Positions 54,854 to 64,000 of a stretch of 64,000 nucleotides of DNA are shown piece by piece. Under the pieces are notes generated by a model. That model had not been told where the DNA came from, searched no databases, and was given only the letters and a program-made list of their open reading frames with translations. This DNA is from Hyphomicrobiales bacterium (GTDB taxonomy: Bacteria > Pseudomonadota > Alphaproteobacteria > Rhizobiales > Rhizobiaceae). How positions within the stretch are numbered: position 1 is the first letter of the stretch; every line of letters begins with the position of its first letter. The DNA lies in assembly GCA_900466945.1 (NCBI GenBank), contig UBNV01000023.1, forward strand, positions 62,001 to 126,000. Reading direction: 5' to 3'. A program made the translations under genes and the position numbers.

Positions 54854-55303
54854 ATGGTGACTTGGGGTATCGTCTTTGCGCTGATCGTGGCACTTGCCTA
54901 CTTCTCTACGCGTATGGTGCGGCAGGAAGACGAGGGCTTTCAGGATGCCGGGCTCGCCATCCTTGAATTCGGCCGTGCCTTCCCCCAGGAAGCGATCCGC
55001 AGCCTGCATGCCACGGCGGACGGCAAAGCTGTTTTTGTGCGACTGCACGACAACAAGGCAGGCTTCATGCGCAGCATGCGCAACCACTTCGCCTGTCATC
55101 TCATCGAACCGGGCACCGTGCGTGTGCAGCCGCTGTCAAGCGGCAAGGGATTTGCGGTCGAATTTCTCGATGCACCCTTCCACAACGGTGAATTCACCTT
55201 CGTGAACGCCGCCGTGGTGGCGGAGGTCTCACTCTGGCTGCTTGGCAACTATGTCGGTCACGCAGACAGGGAGCCGGATGCGGCGTCCGGCACGACCGGC
55301 TGA
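54854..55303 (+). CDS. Hypothetical membrane-anchored protein
   Basis: A 149-residue protein with one N-terminal transmembrane helix (residues 3-18) and a soluble domain of unknown family. I cannot name a function. An AAGGAGG about 15 bases upstream supports transcription but is rather far; the ATG at 54854 is the only sensible start. It is convergent with trmFO with a gap of only 8 bp. Confidence 0.65.
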   Translation: MVTWGIVFALIVALAYFSTRMVRQEDEGFQDAGLAILEFGRAFPQEAIRSLHATADGKAVFVRLHDNKAGFMRSMRNHFACHLIEPGTVRVQPLSSGKGFAVEFLDAPFHNGEFTFVNAAVVAEVSLWLLGNYVGHADREPDAASGTTG

Positions 55304-55311
55304 AGCTGCCG

Positions 55312-56721
55312 TCAGGCAGCGCCCAGCCAGGTCTTGCAGTGTTCGAGCGCGCGCGCCGCAATCAGCTGACGCTTCATGATCGTCTTGTCCTTGCCACGGA
55401 AGCGCTTGATACCTTCAGGCTTGACGATCGACCCGGGCTCCAGCTCCGGAAACAGCCCGAAATTGATGTTCATCGGCTGGAAGGATCGTTTGCCCGGCTC
55501 CTCGTCGGAGACGATATGGCCGCCGGTGATATGGTTCAGCAGTGACCCCAGCGCAGTTGTCGCTGGTGGAATGCTGATCGTCTCGCCCTTGCGCTGCGCG
55601 GCGGCGAAACGTCCGGCGAGAAGGCCAATCGACGCGCTTTCCACATACCCCTCGCAGCCCGTGATCTGGCCGGCAAAGCGCAGGCCGGGACGGACCTTCA
55701 ACTGCAGGCTCTGATCGAGCAGAGTCGGGGAGTGGATATAGGTGTTGCGGTGCAAACCGCCGAGACGGGCAAACTCGGCATTCTCGAGCCCCGGGATCAT
55801 CCGGAAGATTTCCGCCTGAGCGCCGTATTTCAGCTTCGTCTGGAAGCCGACCATGTTGTAGAGCGTGCCGAGCGCATTGTCCTGGCGCAGTTGCACGACC
55901 GCATAGGGCTTCACATTCGGATTATGCGCATTGGTGAGGCCCATCGGCTTCATCGGCCCATGGCGCAGCGTCTCGCGACCGCGCTCGGCCATGACTTCGA
56001 TCGGCAGGCAGCCGTCGAAATAGGGCGTGCCTTCCCATTCCTTGAAGCCCACGGCGTCGCCCTCGATCAGGGCATCGATGAAGGCGTTGTACTGGGTCTC
56101 GTCGAGCGGGCAGTTGATATAGTCCTTCCCCGTGCCCCCGGGACCGACCTTGTCGTAGCGCGACTGGAACCAGCAGATGTCCATGTTGATCGAGTCAGTG
56201 TGCACGATCGGCGCGATGGCATCGAAAAAGGCGAGGGCATCCTTGCCAGTCTTTTCGCGGATGGCTTCGGCGAGCGCCGGCGAGGTCAGGGGTCCCGTCG
56301 CGATGATGGCGAGGTCCCATTCCTCGGGCGGAAGGCCGGTCACTTCCTCACGTGTCACGGTTATGAGCGGATGTTGCTGGATTGCGGCCGTCACGGCTTC
56401 GGAGAAACCGTCGCGGTCGACGGCGAGCGCGCCACCGGCTGGCACCTGGTGTTTGTCGGCGCAGGCCATGATTAGAGAGCCGGCGAGCCGCATCTCGGCA
56501 TGGATGACACCGACGGCATTGGACGTCGCATCGTCGGAGCGGAAGGAATTGGAGCAGACCAGTTCGGCAAGGCCGTCGGTCTTGTGTGCATCCGTGCCGC
56601 GCACGCCGCGCATTTCATGCAGGATGACCGGGACACCGGCCTCTGCCGCCTGCCAGGCTGCCTCCGAGCCTGCAAGACCGCCGCCGATGATGTGAATGGG
56701 GGAAAGGGTGCTGTTCGTCAT
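55312..56721 (-). CDS. trmFO: Methylenetetrahydrofolate--tRNA-(uracil-5-)-methyltransferase
   Basis: A 469-residue FAD-dependent enzyme that makes m5U54 in tRNA using 5,10-methylenetetrahydrofolate. The Rossmann FAD loop [12 protein letters not shown] is at the start, with '[10 protein letters not shown]' (a cysteine-containing active-site region) and '[16 protein letters not shown]' typical of TrmFO/GidA-like proteins. The start at 56721 follows GGAG at 6 bases; an ATG four codons earlier at 56733 lacks a site. Confidence 0.94.
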   Translation of the reverse strand: MTNSTLSPIHIIGGGLAGSEAAWQAAEAGVPVILHEMRGVRGTDAHKTDGLAELVCSNSFRSDDATSNAVGVIHAEMRLAGSLIMACADKHQVPAGGALAVDRDGFSEAVTAAIQQHPLITVTREEVTGLPPEEWDLAIIATGPLTSPALAEAIREKTGKDALAFFDAIAPIVHTDSINMDICWFQSRYDKVGPGGTGKDYINCPLDETQYNAFIDALIEGDAVGFKEWEGTPYFDGCLPIEVMAERGRETLRHGPMKPMGLTNAHNPNVKPYAVVQLRQDNALGTLYNMVGFQTKLKYGAQAEIFRMIPGLENAEFARLGGLHRNTYIHSPTLLDQSLQLKVRPGLRFAGQITGCEGYVESASIGLLAGRFAAAQRKGETISIPPATTALGSLLNHITGGHIVSDEEPGKRSFQPMNINFGLFPELEPGSIVKPEGIKRFRGKDKTIMKRQLIAARALEHCKTWLGAA

Positions 56722-56812
56722 GGGCGGCTCCATATCACGGCTGGTGGCGCAAGGTCCATCGGCTGCGGAGCGGCTGGCAACGCTGGGCGATCACATTCCG
56801 GATGCACGAATC

Positions 56813-56838
56813 AAAAACGGCACCAGGCGGTGCCGTTT
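56813..56838 (-). terminator. Rho-independent terminator of the DUF1127 gene
   Basis: A 10-bp stem (56815-56824 with 56829-56838) is followed on the minus strand by a run of T from 56813-56817. It lies just below the small gene. Confidence 0.8.
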
Positions 56839-56864
56839 GACAGGCTGCTGTACGCAGGATCCGA

Positions 56865-57008
56865 TTAACGGAAGGAGCGTGCAGCGATGTTGCGGATTTC
56901 GTAGCGGGTTACGCCGATGTCGTTCAGCGTCTGAGAGGACAGGTTGCCCAGCTCGGCCATGGTACGACGGTAGCTCATCCAGTTCTTGGCAATGCGGATC
57001 GGGTTCAT
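56865..57008 (-). CDS. DUF1127 small arginine-rich protein
   Basis: A 47-residue protein with the DUF1127 (YjiS-like) core 'MAELGNLSSQTLNDIGVTRYEIRNIA'. In Agrobacterium short DUF1127 proteins affect phosphate and carbon metabolism and cell aggregation by protein contacts. GAGGAA lies 8 bases before the ATG at 57008. It is flanked by its own terminator and is a single-gene unit. Confidence 0.9.
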   Translation of the reverse strand: MNPIRIAKNWMSYRRTMAELGNLSSQTLNDIGVTRYEIRNIAARSFR

Positions 57009-57211
57009 GATGGTTTCCTCGGTGAACGTCTTGGCTGATCTTGCGGTTTCTTCCGCATCAGCGATTGACGTTCTTATACGCCCGTAAAACAAGATTGTGC
57101 AGTGCAAATAATGTGCGACTGCTATGCGTTTGTGCATGGGGTTGCCGCGTTATGCAGCAATGCCGATATGCTGGTTAAAAACGCGCCATGGGTTAATGCC
57201 TGTTTACGAAG

Positions 57212-57239
57212 AAAGAAAAGCCCGCAATTGCGGGCTTTT
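57212..57239 (-). terminator. Rho-independent terminator of tyrS
   Basis: A symmetrical stem GCCCGC-AATT-GCGGGC (57220-57235), extended by A/T pairs, is followed on the minus strand by TTTTCTTTC. Confidence 0.85.
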
Positions 57240-57268
57240 CGGGAGCTGTCAGTCTGTTTTTTTGGCAG

Positions 57269-58525
57269 TCAGACAGGCTTGATGAGAATGTGCTTCTTCT
57301 TGCCCAGCGAAAGCTTGATCACGCCGTCCGCCGTGACCTCTGCAGTGCTGACAGACATGCGCTCGTCGGAGACGCCGGCATCGTTGATCTTCACCGCGCC
57401 ACCCTGGACGTGACGACGGGCTTCGCCGTTCGAGGCGGCGAGGCCGGCCTTGACGATCAGTCCGAGCAGACCGATGCCGGCCTCGAGTTCACTGGCGGCA
57501 ATCTCGACGGTCGGCAGCGTATCGGCTAGCGCGCCTTCCTCGAAGGTCTTGCGCGCCGTCTCGGCCGCCTGTTCGGCGGCGTCGCGACCATGCAGCAGCG
57601 TCGTCACTTCCGTGGCGAGGATCTTCTTGGCTTCGTTGATTTCGGATCCGCCAAGGGCAGCCAGACGGGCAATCTCGTCCATTGGCAGGATGGTGAAGAG
57701 CTTGAGGAAGCGCACGACGTCGGCATCCTCGGTGTTGCGCCAGTACTGCCAGAAGTCATAGACCGGCAGCAGGTCGGCATTGAGCCAGACGGCACCCGAA
57801 GCCGACTTGCCCATCTTGGCACCGGAGGACGTGGTCAGCAGCGGCGCCGTTAGTGCATAGAGCTGTGGCGTGCCCATGCGGTGGCCGAGATCGATGCCGT
57901 TGATGATGTTGCCCCACTGATCCGAGCCGCCCATCTGCAGCCGGCAGCCGTAGCGCTGGTTCAACTCGACGAAGTCGTAGGCCTGCAGGATCATGTAGTT
58001 GAATTCGAGGAAGGAGAGCGACTGCTCACGGTCGAGGCGCGTCTTGACGCTGTCGAAGGAAAGCATGCGGTTGACCGAGAAGTGCCGACCGACATCGCGC
58101 AGGAATTCGAGATAGTTCAGCGGGCGAAGCCATTCGGCATTGTTGATCATCAGGGCGCCGCCCTTCGGGCCCTGGTTGTAGTCGAGGTAGTGCGAGAAGC
58201 AGCGCTTGATCGAGGCAATGTTCTCCTCGATCGTCTCGATGGTCATCAGCTTGCGCGCTTCCTCCTTGAAGGAGGGATCGCCGACCATGCCGGTACCGCC
58301 GCCCATCAGCGAGATCGGCTGGTGGCCGGTCTGCTGGAACCAGCGCAGCATCATGATCTGCATCAGATGGCCGACATGCAAGCTCGATGCCGTCGGGTCA
58401 TAGCCGATATAGGCCGTCACGCTTTCCTTGGCGAGCAGGTCGTCGAGCCCCGTTTCATCGGACATCTGATGAATGAAGCCGCGCTCGGAGAGGATGCGGA
58501 GGAAATCGGACTTGAACTTCGTCAT
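57269..58525 (-). CDS. tyrS: Tyrosine--tRNA ligase
   Basis: A 418-residue class I synthetase. HVGH lies at 50-53 and the KMSKS-equivalent is KMGKS at 237-241. A C-terminal S4-like RNA-binding domain ('[20 protein letters not shown]') is present. The start at 58525 gives the normal N-terminus; the ribosome site is weak. It is divergent from anmK. Confidence 0.96.
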   Translation of the reverse strand: MTKFKSDFLRILSERGFIHQMSDETGLDDLLAKESVTAYIGYDPTASSLHVGHLMQIMMLRWFQQTGHQPISLMGGGTGMVGDPSFKEEARKLMTIETIEENIASIKRCFSHYLDYNQGPKGGALMINNAEWLRPLNYLEFLRDVGRHFSVNRMLSFDSVKTRLDREQSLSFLEFNYMILQAYDFVELNQRYGCRLQMGGSDQWGNIINGIDLGHRMGTPQLYALTAPLLTTSSGAKMGKSASGAVWLNADLLPVYDFWQYWRNTEDADVVRFLKLFTILPMDEIARLAALGGSEINEAKKILATEVTTLLHGRDAAEQAAETARKTFEEGALADTLPTVEIAASELEAGIGLLGLIVKAGLAASNGEARRHVQGGAVKINDAGVSDERMSVSTAEVTADGVIKLSLGKKKHILIKPV

Positions 58526-58663
58526 GACGCTGTTGCTTTCGGTTTCTCTGGTCTTTCGGTGGCAATCTGCAAAATCCGCGCGGGCTTTAGCATTGTTTTT
58601 TGAATTGTGCACCCGTCTCGGTCATGAATGTCCGGCGCGAACGGCAGACGAATCGGGTGTCAA

Positions 58664-59812
58664 ATGACGGAAATCAGGACGGCGATCGGGTTGATGAGCG
58701 GCACGTCGATGGATGGCATCGACGTGGCACTGTTGCGTACCGATGGCGAGGCGGTGGTCGAGCGCGGTCCCTTTCTCTCGGTGACCTACGAGCCGGCCTT
58801 TCGTGACCGGCTGAAGGAGGCGCTGGAAGTCGCGAAGGCGATCAAGCGACGCGACGAACGGCCGGGCGACCTCTCCCGTATGGAGAGGGACCTGACCCTG
58901 CGTCATGCAGAGGCCGTGAACCTGCTTCTCCGCCGCGACGGCCTTCGCCCGGAGGACATCGACGTCATCGGCTTCCACGGGCAGACGGTCCTGCATCGGC
59001 CGGACGAAGCCCTGACCGTGCAGCTCGGCGACGGGCTGCTCTTGGCAAAGGAGACCGGCATCGACGTCGTGTACGACATGCGCGCCAATGACATGGTGCA
59101 TGGCGGGCAGGGTGCTCCGCTAGTGCCTGTCTATCACCAGGCGCTGGGGCACCAGATCCCGGCGGAGGCCTGGCCGGTGTGCTTCGTCAACATAGGTGGT
59201 ATCTCCAACCTGACCTATCTCGGCCGCGACGGCACCATCCTCGGTTATGACAGCGGGCCGGGCAATACGCTGATCGACCAATGGGTCGAGGCGCATGCCG
59301 GCATTCCCTATGACGACGGTGGCCGCATCGCGTCCGAAGGGATGGTCGTGTTGACCCTGGCGGACCGTTATCTCGACAATTCATTTTTCACGGCGGAAAC
59401 CCGGCGTTCGCTCGATCGAAACGATTTTCGTCCGCCCGAGGGTCATGAGGCAGAGCTTTCGGATGGCGCCCGCACGCTCGCTTATGTCTCGGCTGCTGCG
59501 ATCCTGAAATCCGCCGGACACTTGCCGGCTTTCCCGAAGACCTTCGTGATCTGCGGCGGCGGCAGGCTCAATCGCACGATCATGGGCGATCTCGTGGATC
59601 AGGCCGGTGAGCAGGGAGCGGCGGTCTTGACGGCTGAACAGGCCGGGTTTGACGGCGACGCCATGGAAGCGGAGGCCTGGGCCTATCTCGCCGTACGCTC
59701 AGCGAAAGGACTGCCGCTGACCTTTCCGGGGACGACGGGTGTCGGGCAGCCGGTAAGCGGCGGGGTGTTGGCGACAGCACCACGCCAATCCGAGAGCTTG
59801 AACGTTACTTGA
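58664..59812 (+). CDS. anmK: Anhydro-N-acetylmuramic acid kinase
   Basis: A 382-residue sugar kinase of peptidoglycan recycling: anhydroMurNAc + ATP to MurNAc-6-phosphate + ADP. It begins with the AnmK signature '[18 protein letters not shown]' (phosphate-binding loop) and has '[11 protein letters not shown]' and '[10 protein letters not shown]'. The ATG at 58664 is used. The gene ends eight bases inside the convergent patatin gene. It completes the route started by NagZ at 39025. Confidence 0.95.
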   Translation: MTEIRTAIGLMSGTSMDGIDVALLRTDGEAVVERGPFLSVTYEPAFRDRLKEALEVAKAIKRRDERPGDLSRMERDLTLRHAEAVNLLLRRDGLRPEDIDVIGFHGQTVLHRPDEALTVQLGDGLLLAKETGIDVVYDMRANDMVHGGQGAPLVPVYHQALGHQIPAEAWPVCFVNIGGISNLTYLGRDGTILGYDSGPGNTLIDQWVEAHAGIPYDDGGRIASEGMVVLTLADRYLDNSFFTAETRRSLDRNDFRPPEGHEAELSDGARTLAYVSAAAILKSAGHLPAFPKTFVICGGGRLNRTIMGDLVDQAGEQGAAVLTAEQAGFDGDAMEAEAWAYLAVRSAKGLPLTFPGTTGVGQPVSGGVLATAPRQSESLNVT

Positions 59813-60671
59813 CCGGTTCTGCAGTCAGGCCTTGCCGAGCGAAGGCCAACCCATCGCTCAAGCCCACCTCATAGGCATGCCGGATGCCGGCGGCGTCGCC
59901 CACGGCGAACTTGCTGACCGGGATGTCTTCGCTCGGGCCGACCACGACGCGGTTCGGTGCGGCCGGGGGGATGCGGCCGTAGCGGGTAGAGAGCAGCAGC
60001 GTTCGCCACCCCTTGTCCTCGACCTCGCGCAGTTTGATCAGCGGCGGATTGTCGACCAGGCCGCCATCGAGATAGGCGCGGCCCCTGACGCGGCCCACCG
60101 GCATGAAGGGCGGCACGGAAGACGTCGCCATCAGCGCATCGACGAGTTCGGCAGGATAGTCGACATTATGCGTCGAGACCCAGACTGGCCGCAGCCCTAG
60201 GCGGGCACCGGCCCTGGAATGGGTGCCGTCGGTGAGCAGCTTTTCGATCTGGTAGGCGCCGATCGAGCTCAGAGCACCCAGTGCGCCCGGCATCCAGTCG
60301 GGCAGGCCGGAGAGCTGGATCAGCATCGGCGGTGCGGCCTTCAGCGCTGCAAGTTCCGCCTCACCGAATTCGCTCGCGAGCAGCTGCCGGAAGAGGGATC
60401 CGACAACCAGCGGCGATTCCCGGCGTCGAAGCGCCCGCCAATCGACACCGCGTTGCCCCTTTTCGGCAAAGGCGAACGCCGAGGCACGCACCCGATCGCC
60501 AACACCGGCAAGATGCATCGCTCCGTGATAGGCGCCGGCCGAGACAGAGACGTAGAAACGGGGTGTGAGCGGTTGGTGTTCGCTGTAGGCCTTGAGGAAA
60601 CCGCTCTGCCAGTAGCAGCGGTTCCCACCGCCTGCGAGGCCTACGGCATCAAATGCGAGGGGTGAGGTCAT
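59805..60671 (-). CDS. Patatin-like phospholipase
   Basis: A 288-residue patatin-fold protein with a glycine-rich oxyanion loop GGGNR (14-18), the nucleophile serine S44 in a nonstandard SVSAG instead of GxSxG, and the dyad aspartate in DGG (202-204). It probably hydrolyses phospholipid or another ester, though the altered elbow makes activity less certain. The start at 60671 gives the typical beginning; an in-frame GTG at 60683 is possible. It overlaps the convergent anmK gene by 8 bp. Confidence 0.85.
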   Translation of the reverse strand: MTSPLAFDAVGLAGGGNRCYWQSGFLKAYSEHQPLTPRFYVSVSAGAYHGAMHLAGVGDRVRASAFAFAEKGQRGVDWRALRRRESPLVVGSLFRQLLASEFGEAELAALKAAPPMLIQLSGLPDWMPGALGALSSIGAYQIEKLLTDGTHSRAGARLGLRPVWVSTHNVDYPAELVDALMATSSVPPFMPVGRVRGRAYLDGGLVDNPPLIKLREVEDKGWRTLLLSTRYGRIPPAAPNRVVVGPSEDIPVSKFAVGDAAGIRHAYEVGLSDGLAFARQGLTAEPVK

Positions 60672-60739
60672 GGTCGGCAACACTCCATGAACGCAGCATG
60701 CGAGATATCATCAGGCGAATTCTCTGAGCCCGCACGTCT

Positions 60740-60774
60740 TGAAAAGAAAATGGCGCGGAAATCATCCGCGCCAT
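60740..60774 (-). terminator. Rho-independent terminator of the alpha/beta hydrolase
   Basis: A 9-bp stem (ATGGCGCGG at 60750-60758 with CCGCGCCAT at 60766-60774) is followed on the minus strand by TTTCTTTTC. Confidence 0.8.
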
Positions 60775-60793
60775 CTGGTTAAGTTTCTCAAAC

Positions 60794-61471
60794 TTACCGG
60801 ATCCGCTTGGCGGCCGGTTCGGGGACCAGTTCGCCATCAAGGCGGCGGTCAAGATAGTCTTCGCATTCGGCCATCAGTGTCTCGACCTGGCCGTTGAAGA
60901 AGTGATTGGCGCCCGGCACCGTCTTGTGGGTGATCAGAATGCCCTTTTGCGTCTTCAGCTTGTCGACGAGGCCAAGCACATCCTTTTCCGGGGCCACCTT
61001 GTCGCCATCGCCATTGATGATCAGGCCGGATGACGGGCAGGGGGCGAGGAAGGAGAAGTCGTAAATGTTCGGCTGCGGCGCGATCGACATGAAGCCTTCG
61101 ATCTCGGGGCGACGCATGAGAAGCTGCATACCGATCCAGGAGCCGAAAGAATAGCCGGCGACCCAGCAGCTCTTCGAATCCGGATGCAGGCTCTGTACCC
61201 AGTCGAGGGCAGACGCGGCATCAGACAGTTCGCCGGCACCATGGTCGAACTCGCCCTGGCTGCGGCCGATGCCGCGGAAGTTGAAGCGAAGCGTGGTGAA
61301 GCCGCGCTTTTGGAACATGTAGAACAGCTGGTAGACGATCTGGTTGTTCATCGTTCCGCCGAATTGCGGATGCGGATGAAGGATGATCGCGATCGGTGCG
61401 CTCTTTTCCTTGGAGGGTTGATAACGGCCTTCGAGACGACCCGCGGGGCCGTTGAAAATCACTTCGGGCAT
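60794..61471 (-). CDS. Alpha/beta hydrolase
   Basis: A 225-residue alpha/beta hydrolase with nucleophile S108 in GYSFG and a probable catalytic His in PGANHFF (H190). The start 'HPHPQFGGTMNNQIVY' resembles the family described as dienelactone hydrolase-like or acyl esterase of unknown substrate. It lies divergent from the suf operon across 205 bp and ends in its own terminator. Confidence 0.88.
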   Translation of the reverse strand: MPEVIFNGPAGRLEGRYQPSKEKSAPIAIILHPHPQFGGTMNNQIVYQLFYMFQKRGFTTLRFNFRGIGRSQGEFDHGAGELSDAASALDWVQSLHPDSKSCWVAGYSFGSWIGMQLLMRRPEIEGFMSIAPQPNIYDFSFLAPCPSSGLIINGDGDKVAPEKDVLGLVDKLKTQKGILITHKTVPGANHFFNGQVETLMAECEDYLDRRLDGELVPEPAAKRIR

Positions 61472-61527
61472 TAGGTTCCGGTCCCTGACATTTTTGCGGT
61501 TCGTCAACACCAAATTAGAAAGCTGAC

Positions 61528-61556
61528 TTGACGACGCCAGTCAGCTTTTCTAGAAC
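61528..61556 (+). promoter_or_regulatory. Candidate sigma-70 promoter of the suf operon
   Basis: A good -35 TTGACG (61528-61533) and a -10-like TAGAAC (61551-61556) are spaced by 17 bases, about 120 bp before the desulfurase start. The -35 overlaps a candidate RirA site, and an Irr-type element follows just past the expected start point. The call is by consensus only. Confidence 0.5.
61529..61543 (+). promoter_or_regulatory. Candidate RirA (iron-responsive) operator
   Basis: The sequence reads TGA, nine bases, TCA (61529-61543), the simple IRO-box shape bound by RirA in rhizobia, and sits inside a 10-bp inverted repeat (61519-61528 with 61539-61548). The consensus is short, so the match could be chance; it gains weight from its place in the suf promoter. 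Confidence 0.45.
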
Positions 61557-61560
61557 GAAG

Positions 61561-61577
61561 TTTAGAACCGTTCGAAA
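61561..61577 (+). promoter_or_regulatory. Iron control element (Irr-type ICE) upstream of the suf operon
   Basis: The palindrome TTTAGAA-CCG-TTCGAAA fits the TTTnGAAnnnTTCnAAA pattern of the rhizobial iron control element bound by Irr. It lies about 100 bp before the cysteine desulfurase and just after the likely transcription start, a good position for repression or interference. Confidence 0.7.
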
Positions 61578-61676
61578 CTGGATGGCATCGCATCCGGGGT
61601 GAAGGTGTCATAAGGCAAGCCCGGCGGAAATTTCAAGGAAAATGCGCCGCCGAACGCATGGGAGTCCAAAGCCAGG

Positions 61677-62843
61677 ATGGCTGTAGAGCGCATCTATCTC
61701 GACTGGAACGCCACCGCACCCCTTTTGGGCGCGGCGCGCGAGGCCATGCTCGAGGCGCTTGCCATGCCGGGCAACCCGTCGTCCGTACATGCCGAAGGGC
61801 GCGCGGCCCGCGCCATAATCGAAAAGGCGCGCCGCGACGTGGCGACCCTTCTTGGTGCCGAGCCGGCGCATCTGACCTTCACGGCCAGCGCCACCGAAGC
61901 GGCAAACCATGTGCTTTCGCCCTTTTACCGGATGGGTAAGTCCCGTGTGGCCATCGGCCGGCTGTATGTTTCTGCGATCGAGCATCCTGCCATTCGCGCT
62001 GGTGGACGTTTTCCAGCGGATCGCGTGACAGAAATTCCAGTCCTGCGCTCGGGTGTGATCGATCTCGACGCCTTGACGACGTCTCTGGCAGATCATGATC
62101 CGGTGGAGGGGCTGCCTCTGGTCGCTGTCATGCTGGTCAACAACGAAACCGGCATCGTACAGCCGATCCGGGATGTCTCGGCCATCGTAAAGAAGTTTGG
62201 CGGCTTAACGGTGGTCGATGCCGTGCAGGCGGCAGGCCGTATTCCGCTGTCGATCGCCGATCTCGGTGCGGACTTTCTGATCCTCTCGGCCCACAAGCTC
62301 GGCGGCCCGAAGGGCGTCGGTGCTCTGGTGTCCCGGGGCGAGACCTTGATGCCAGAGCCATTGGTGCGGGGTGGTGGCCAGGAAAAGGGGCATCGGGCCG
62401 GCACGGAAAACCTGGCTGCGATTGCCGGATTCGGTGCCGCGGCATGGGTGATGGCGGCGGATCTGGTCGAGCGGAACGCGATGATCGCCGCGTTGCGTGA
62501 CCGCGCCGAATCGGGAATGCGTGCGGCGGCTCCGGATACCGTCTTCTATGGTGAAGGTAGCGAGCGGGTCGGCAATACTAGCTTCTTCCATCTGCCCGGT
62601 CTGAAGGCGGAAACCGGTCAGATCGCCTTTGATCTCGAAGGGATCGCTGTGTCGGCCGGTGCAGCATGCTCGTCCGGCAAGGTCGGCGCGAGCCATGTGC
62701 TGACCGCCATGGGTGAGGATGCCGCGACCGGAGCCTTGCGCGTGTCGCTCGGTCCGTCCACGACGGAGGCGGATATCGACCGCTTCGTCTTGACCTTTGC
62801 CAAGATCGCGGCGCGACGAAAACTGGCGGACAAAGCTGCCTGA
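61677..62843 (+). CDS. Cysteine desulfurase (group I, NifS/IscS-like)
   Basis: A 388-residue PLP enzyme that takes sulfur from cysteine as a persulfide for cluster building. The PLP lysine is K207 (SAHKLGG) and the persulfide cysteine is C331 in the flexible loop SAGAACSSGK. The 'HRAGTEN' block is typical of group I enzymes rather than SufS-type group II. It lies first in what looks like the suf operon, with sufB 140 bp downstream, and carries predicted iron-responsive sites upstream. The start at 61677 is a clear ATG; the name sufS2 used in Agrobacterium would be a guess. Confidence 0.92.
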   Translation: MAVERIYLDWNATAPLLGAAREAMLEALAMPGNPSSVHAEGRAARAIIEKARRDVATLLGAEPAHLTFTASATEAANHVLSPFYRMGKSRVAIGRLYVSAIEHPAIRAGGRFPADRVTEIPVLRSGVIDLDALTTSLADHDPVEGLPLVAVMLVNNETGIVQPIRDVSAIVKKFGGLTVVDAVQAAGRIPLSIADLGADFLILSAHKLGGPKGVGALVSRGETLMPEPLVRGGGQEKGHRAGTENLAAIAGFGAAAWVMAADLVERNAMIAALRDRAESGMRAAAPDTVFYGEGSERVGNTSFFHLPGLKAETGQIAFDLEGIAVSAGAACSSGKVGASHVLTAMGEDAATGALRVSLGPSTTEADIDRFVLTFAKIAARRKLADKAA

Positions 62844-62983
62844 GGCGGCAAAAACCGCGCCGACCATCCTTTTTCCCTTGCCAAGAGGGGTGAAAAGATG
62901 GCTCGGGAACCTTAAGTATGGCGGGTCACCGCCCAACGTTAACAAGCTGCCGGAGTTTGGCCCGGCAAGATTGGAGAACGACC

Positions 62984-64000
<1,017 letters not shown>

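Overview
The window looks like a stretch of core chromosome from an alphaproteobacterium of the Rhizobiaceae (Rhizobium/Agrobacterium/Sinorhizobium relatives). The base composition is GC-rich throughout. The gene order exoR, xthA-erpA, dgt-argS-SPOR-nagZ-scpA-scpB, tatABC-serS-surE-pcm-LysM, yajC-secDF is typical of that family. The rhizobial regulator ExoR, a PopZ (DUF2497) protein, a DUF1127 protein and an Irr-type iron control element point the same way. I see no insertion sequence, prophage, integron or CRISPR array. Genus and species cannot be fixed from the sequence alone.

Layout. 1-9 kb: a protein joining an ammonium channel to PAS, GGDEF and EAL domains; a divergent azoreductase/LysR pair; a Tat-exported CpdB nucleotidase; an unrecognised membrane protein; and two tandem single-domain PilZ proteins. 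9-18 kb: an Lrp/alanine dehydrogenase divergent pair, an EamA exporter with a GcvA-type LysR, an OmpA-like protein, DUF1203 and DUF4344 proteins, and a tight cysK-alaX-sseA operon whose last gene is fused to a GNAT acetyltransferase. 18-24 kb: an orphan Phd/YefM antitoxin, a lipoprotein, a DNA photolyase, small hypotheticals, tRNA-Asn and tRNA-Cys, and a PIMT-like methyltransferase. 24-32 kb: popZ, valS, a FadL-type porin, exoR, xthA and erpA. 32-50 kb: a long co-directional run with dgt, argS, a large SPOR protein, nagZ, scpAB, an ABC ATPase without partners, tatABC, serS, surE, pcm and an NlpD-like lipoprotein. 49-56 kb: a DUF815 ATPase, yajC-secDF and two genes related to mitochondrial complex I assembly factors, then trmFO. 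57-64 kb: a DUF1127 protein, tyrS, anmK, a patatin, an alpha/beta hydrolase, and the start of the suf operon, with sufB running off the right edge.

How the genes work together. Four themes recur. The envelope and export theme covers SecDF-YajC, TatABC, the NlpD-like and SPOR division proteins, NagZ/AnmK peptidoglycan recycling, ExoR and PopZ. The translation theme covers ValS, ArgS, SerS, TyrS, AlaX, TrmFO and two tRNAs. The sulfur and iron-sulfur theme covers CysK, SseA, ErpA, the group I cysteine desulfurase and SufB, with a predicted Irr/RirA-controlled promoter. The c-di-GMP theme covers the Amt-GGDEF-EAL protein and two PilZ proteins.

Most of the window is ordinary housekeeping DNA. The points most worth a second look are the ammonium-channel/c-di-GMP fusion, the suf promoter with overlapping iron-regulator sites, the SecDF/complex-I-assembly gene cluster, the SseA-GNAT fusion, and a possible cysteine-containing leader peptide coupled to an orphan ABC ATPase.
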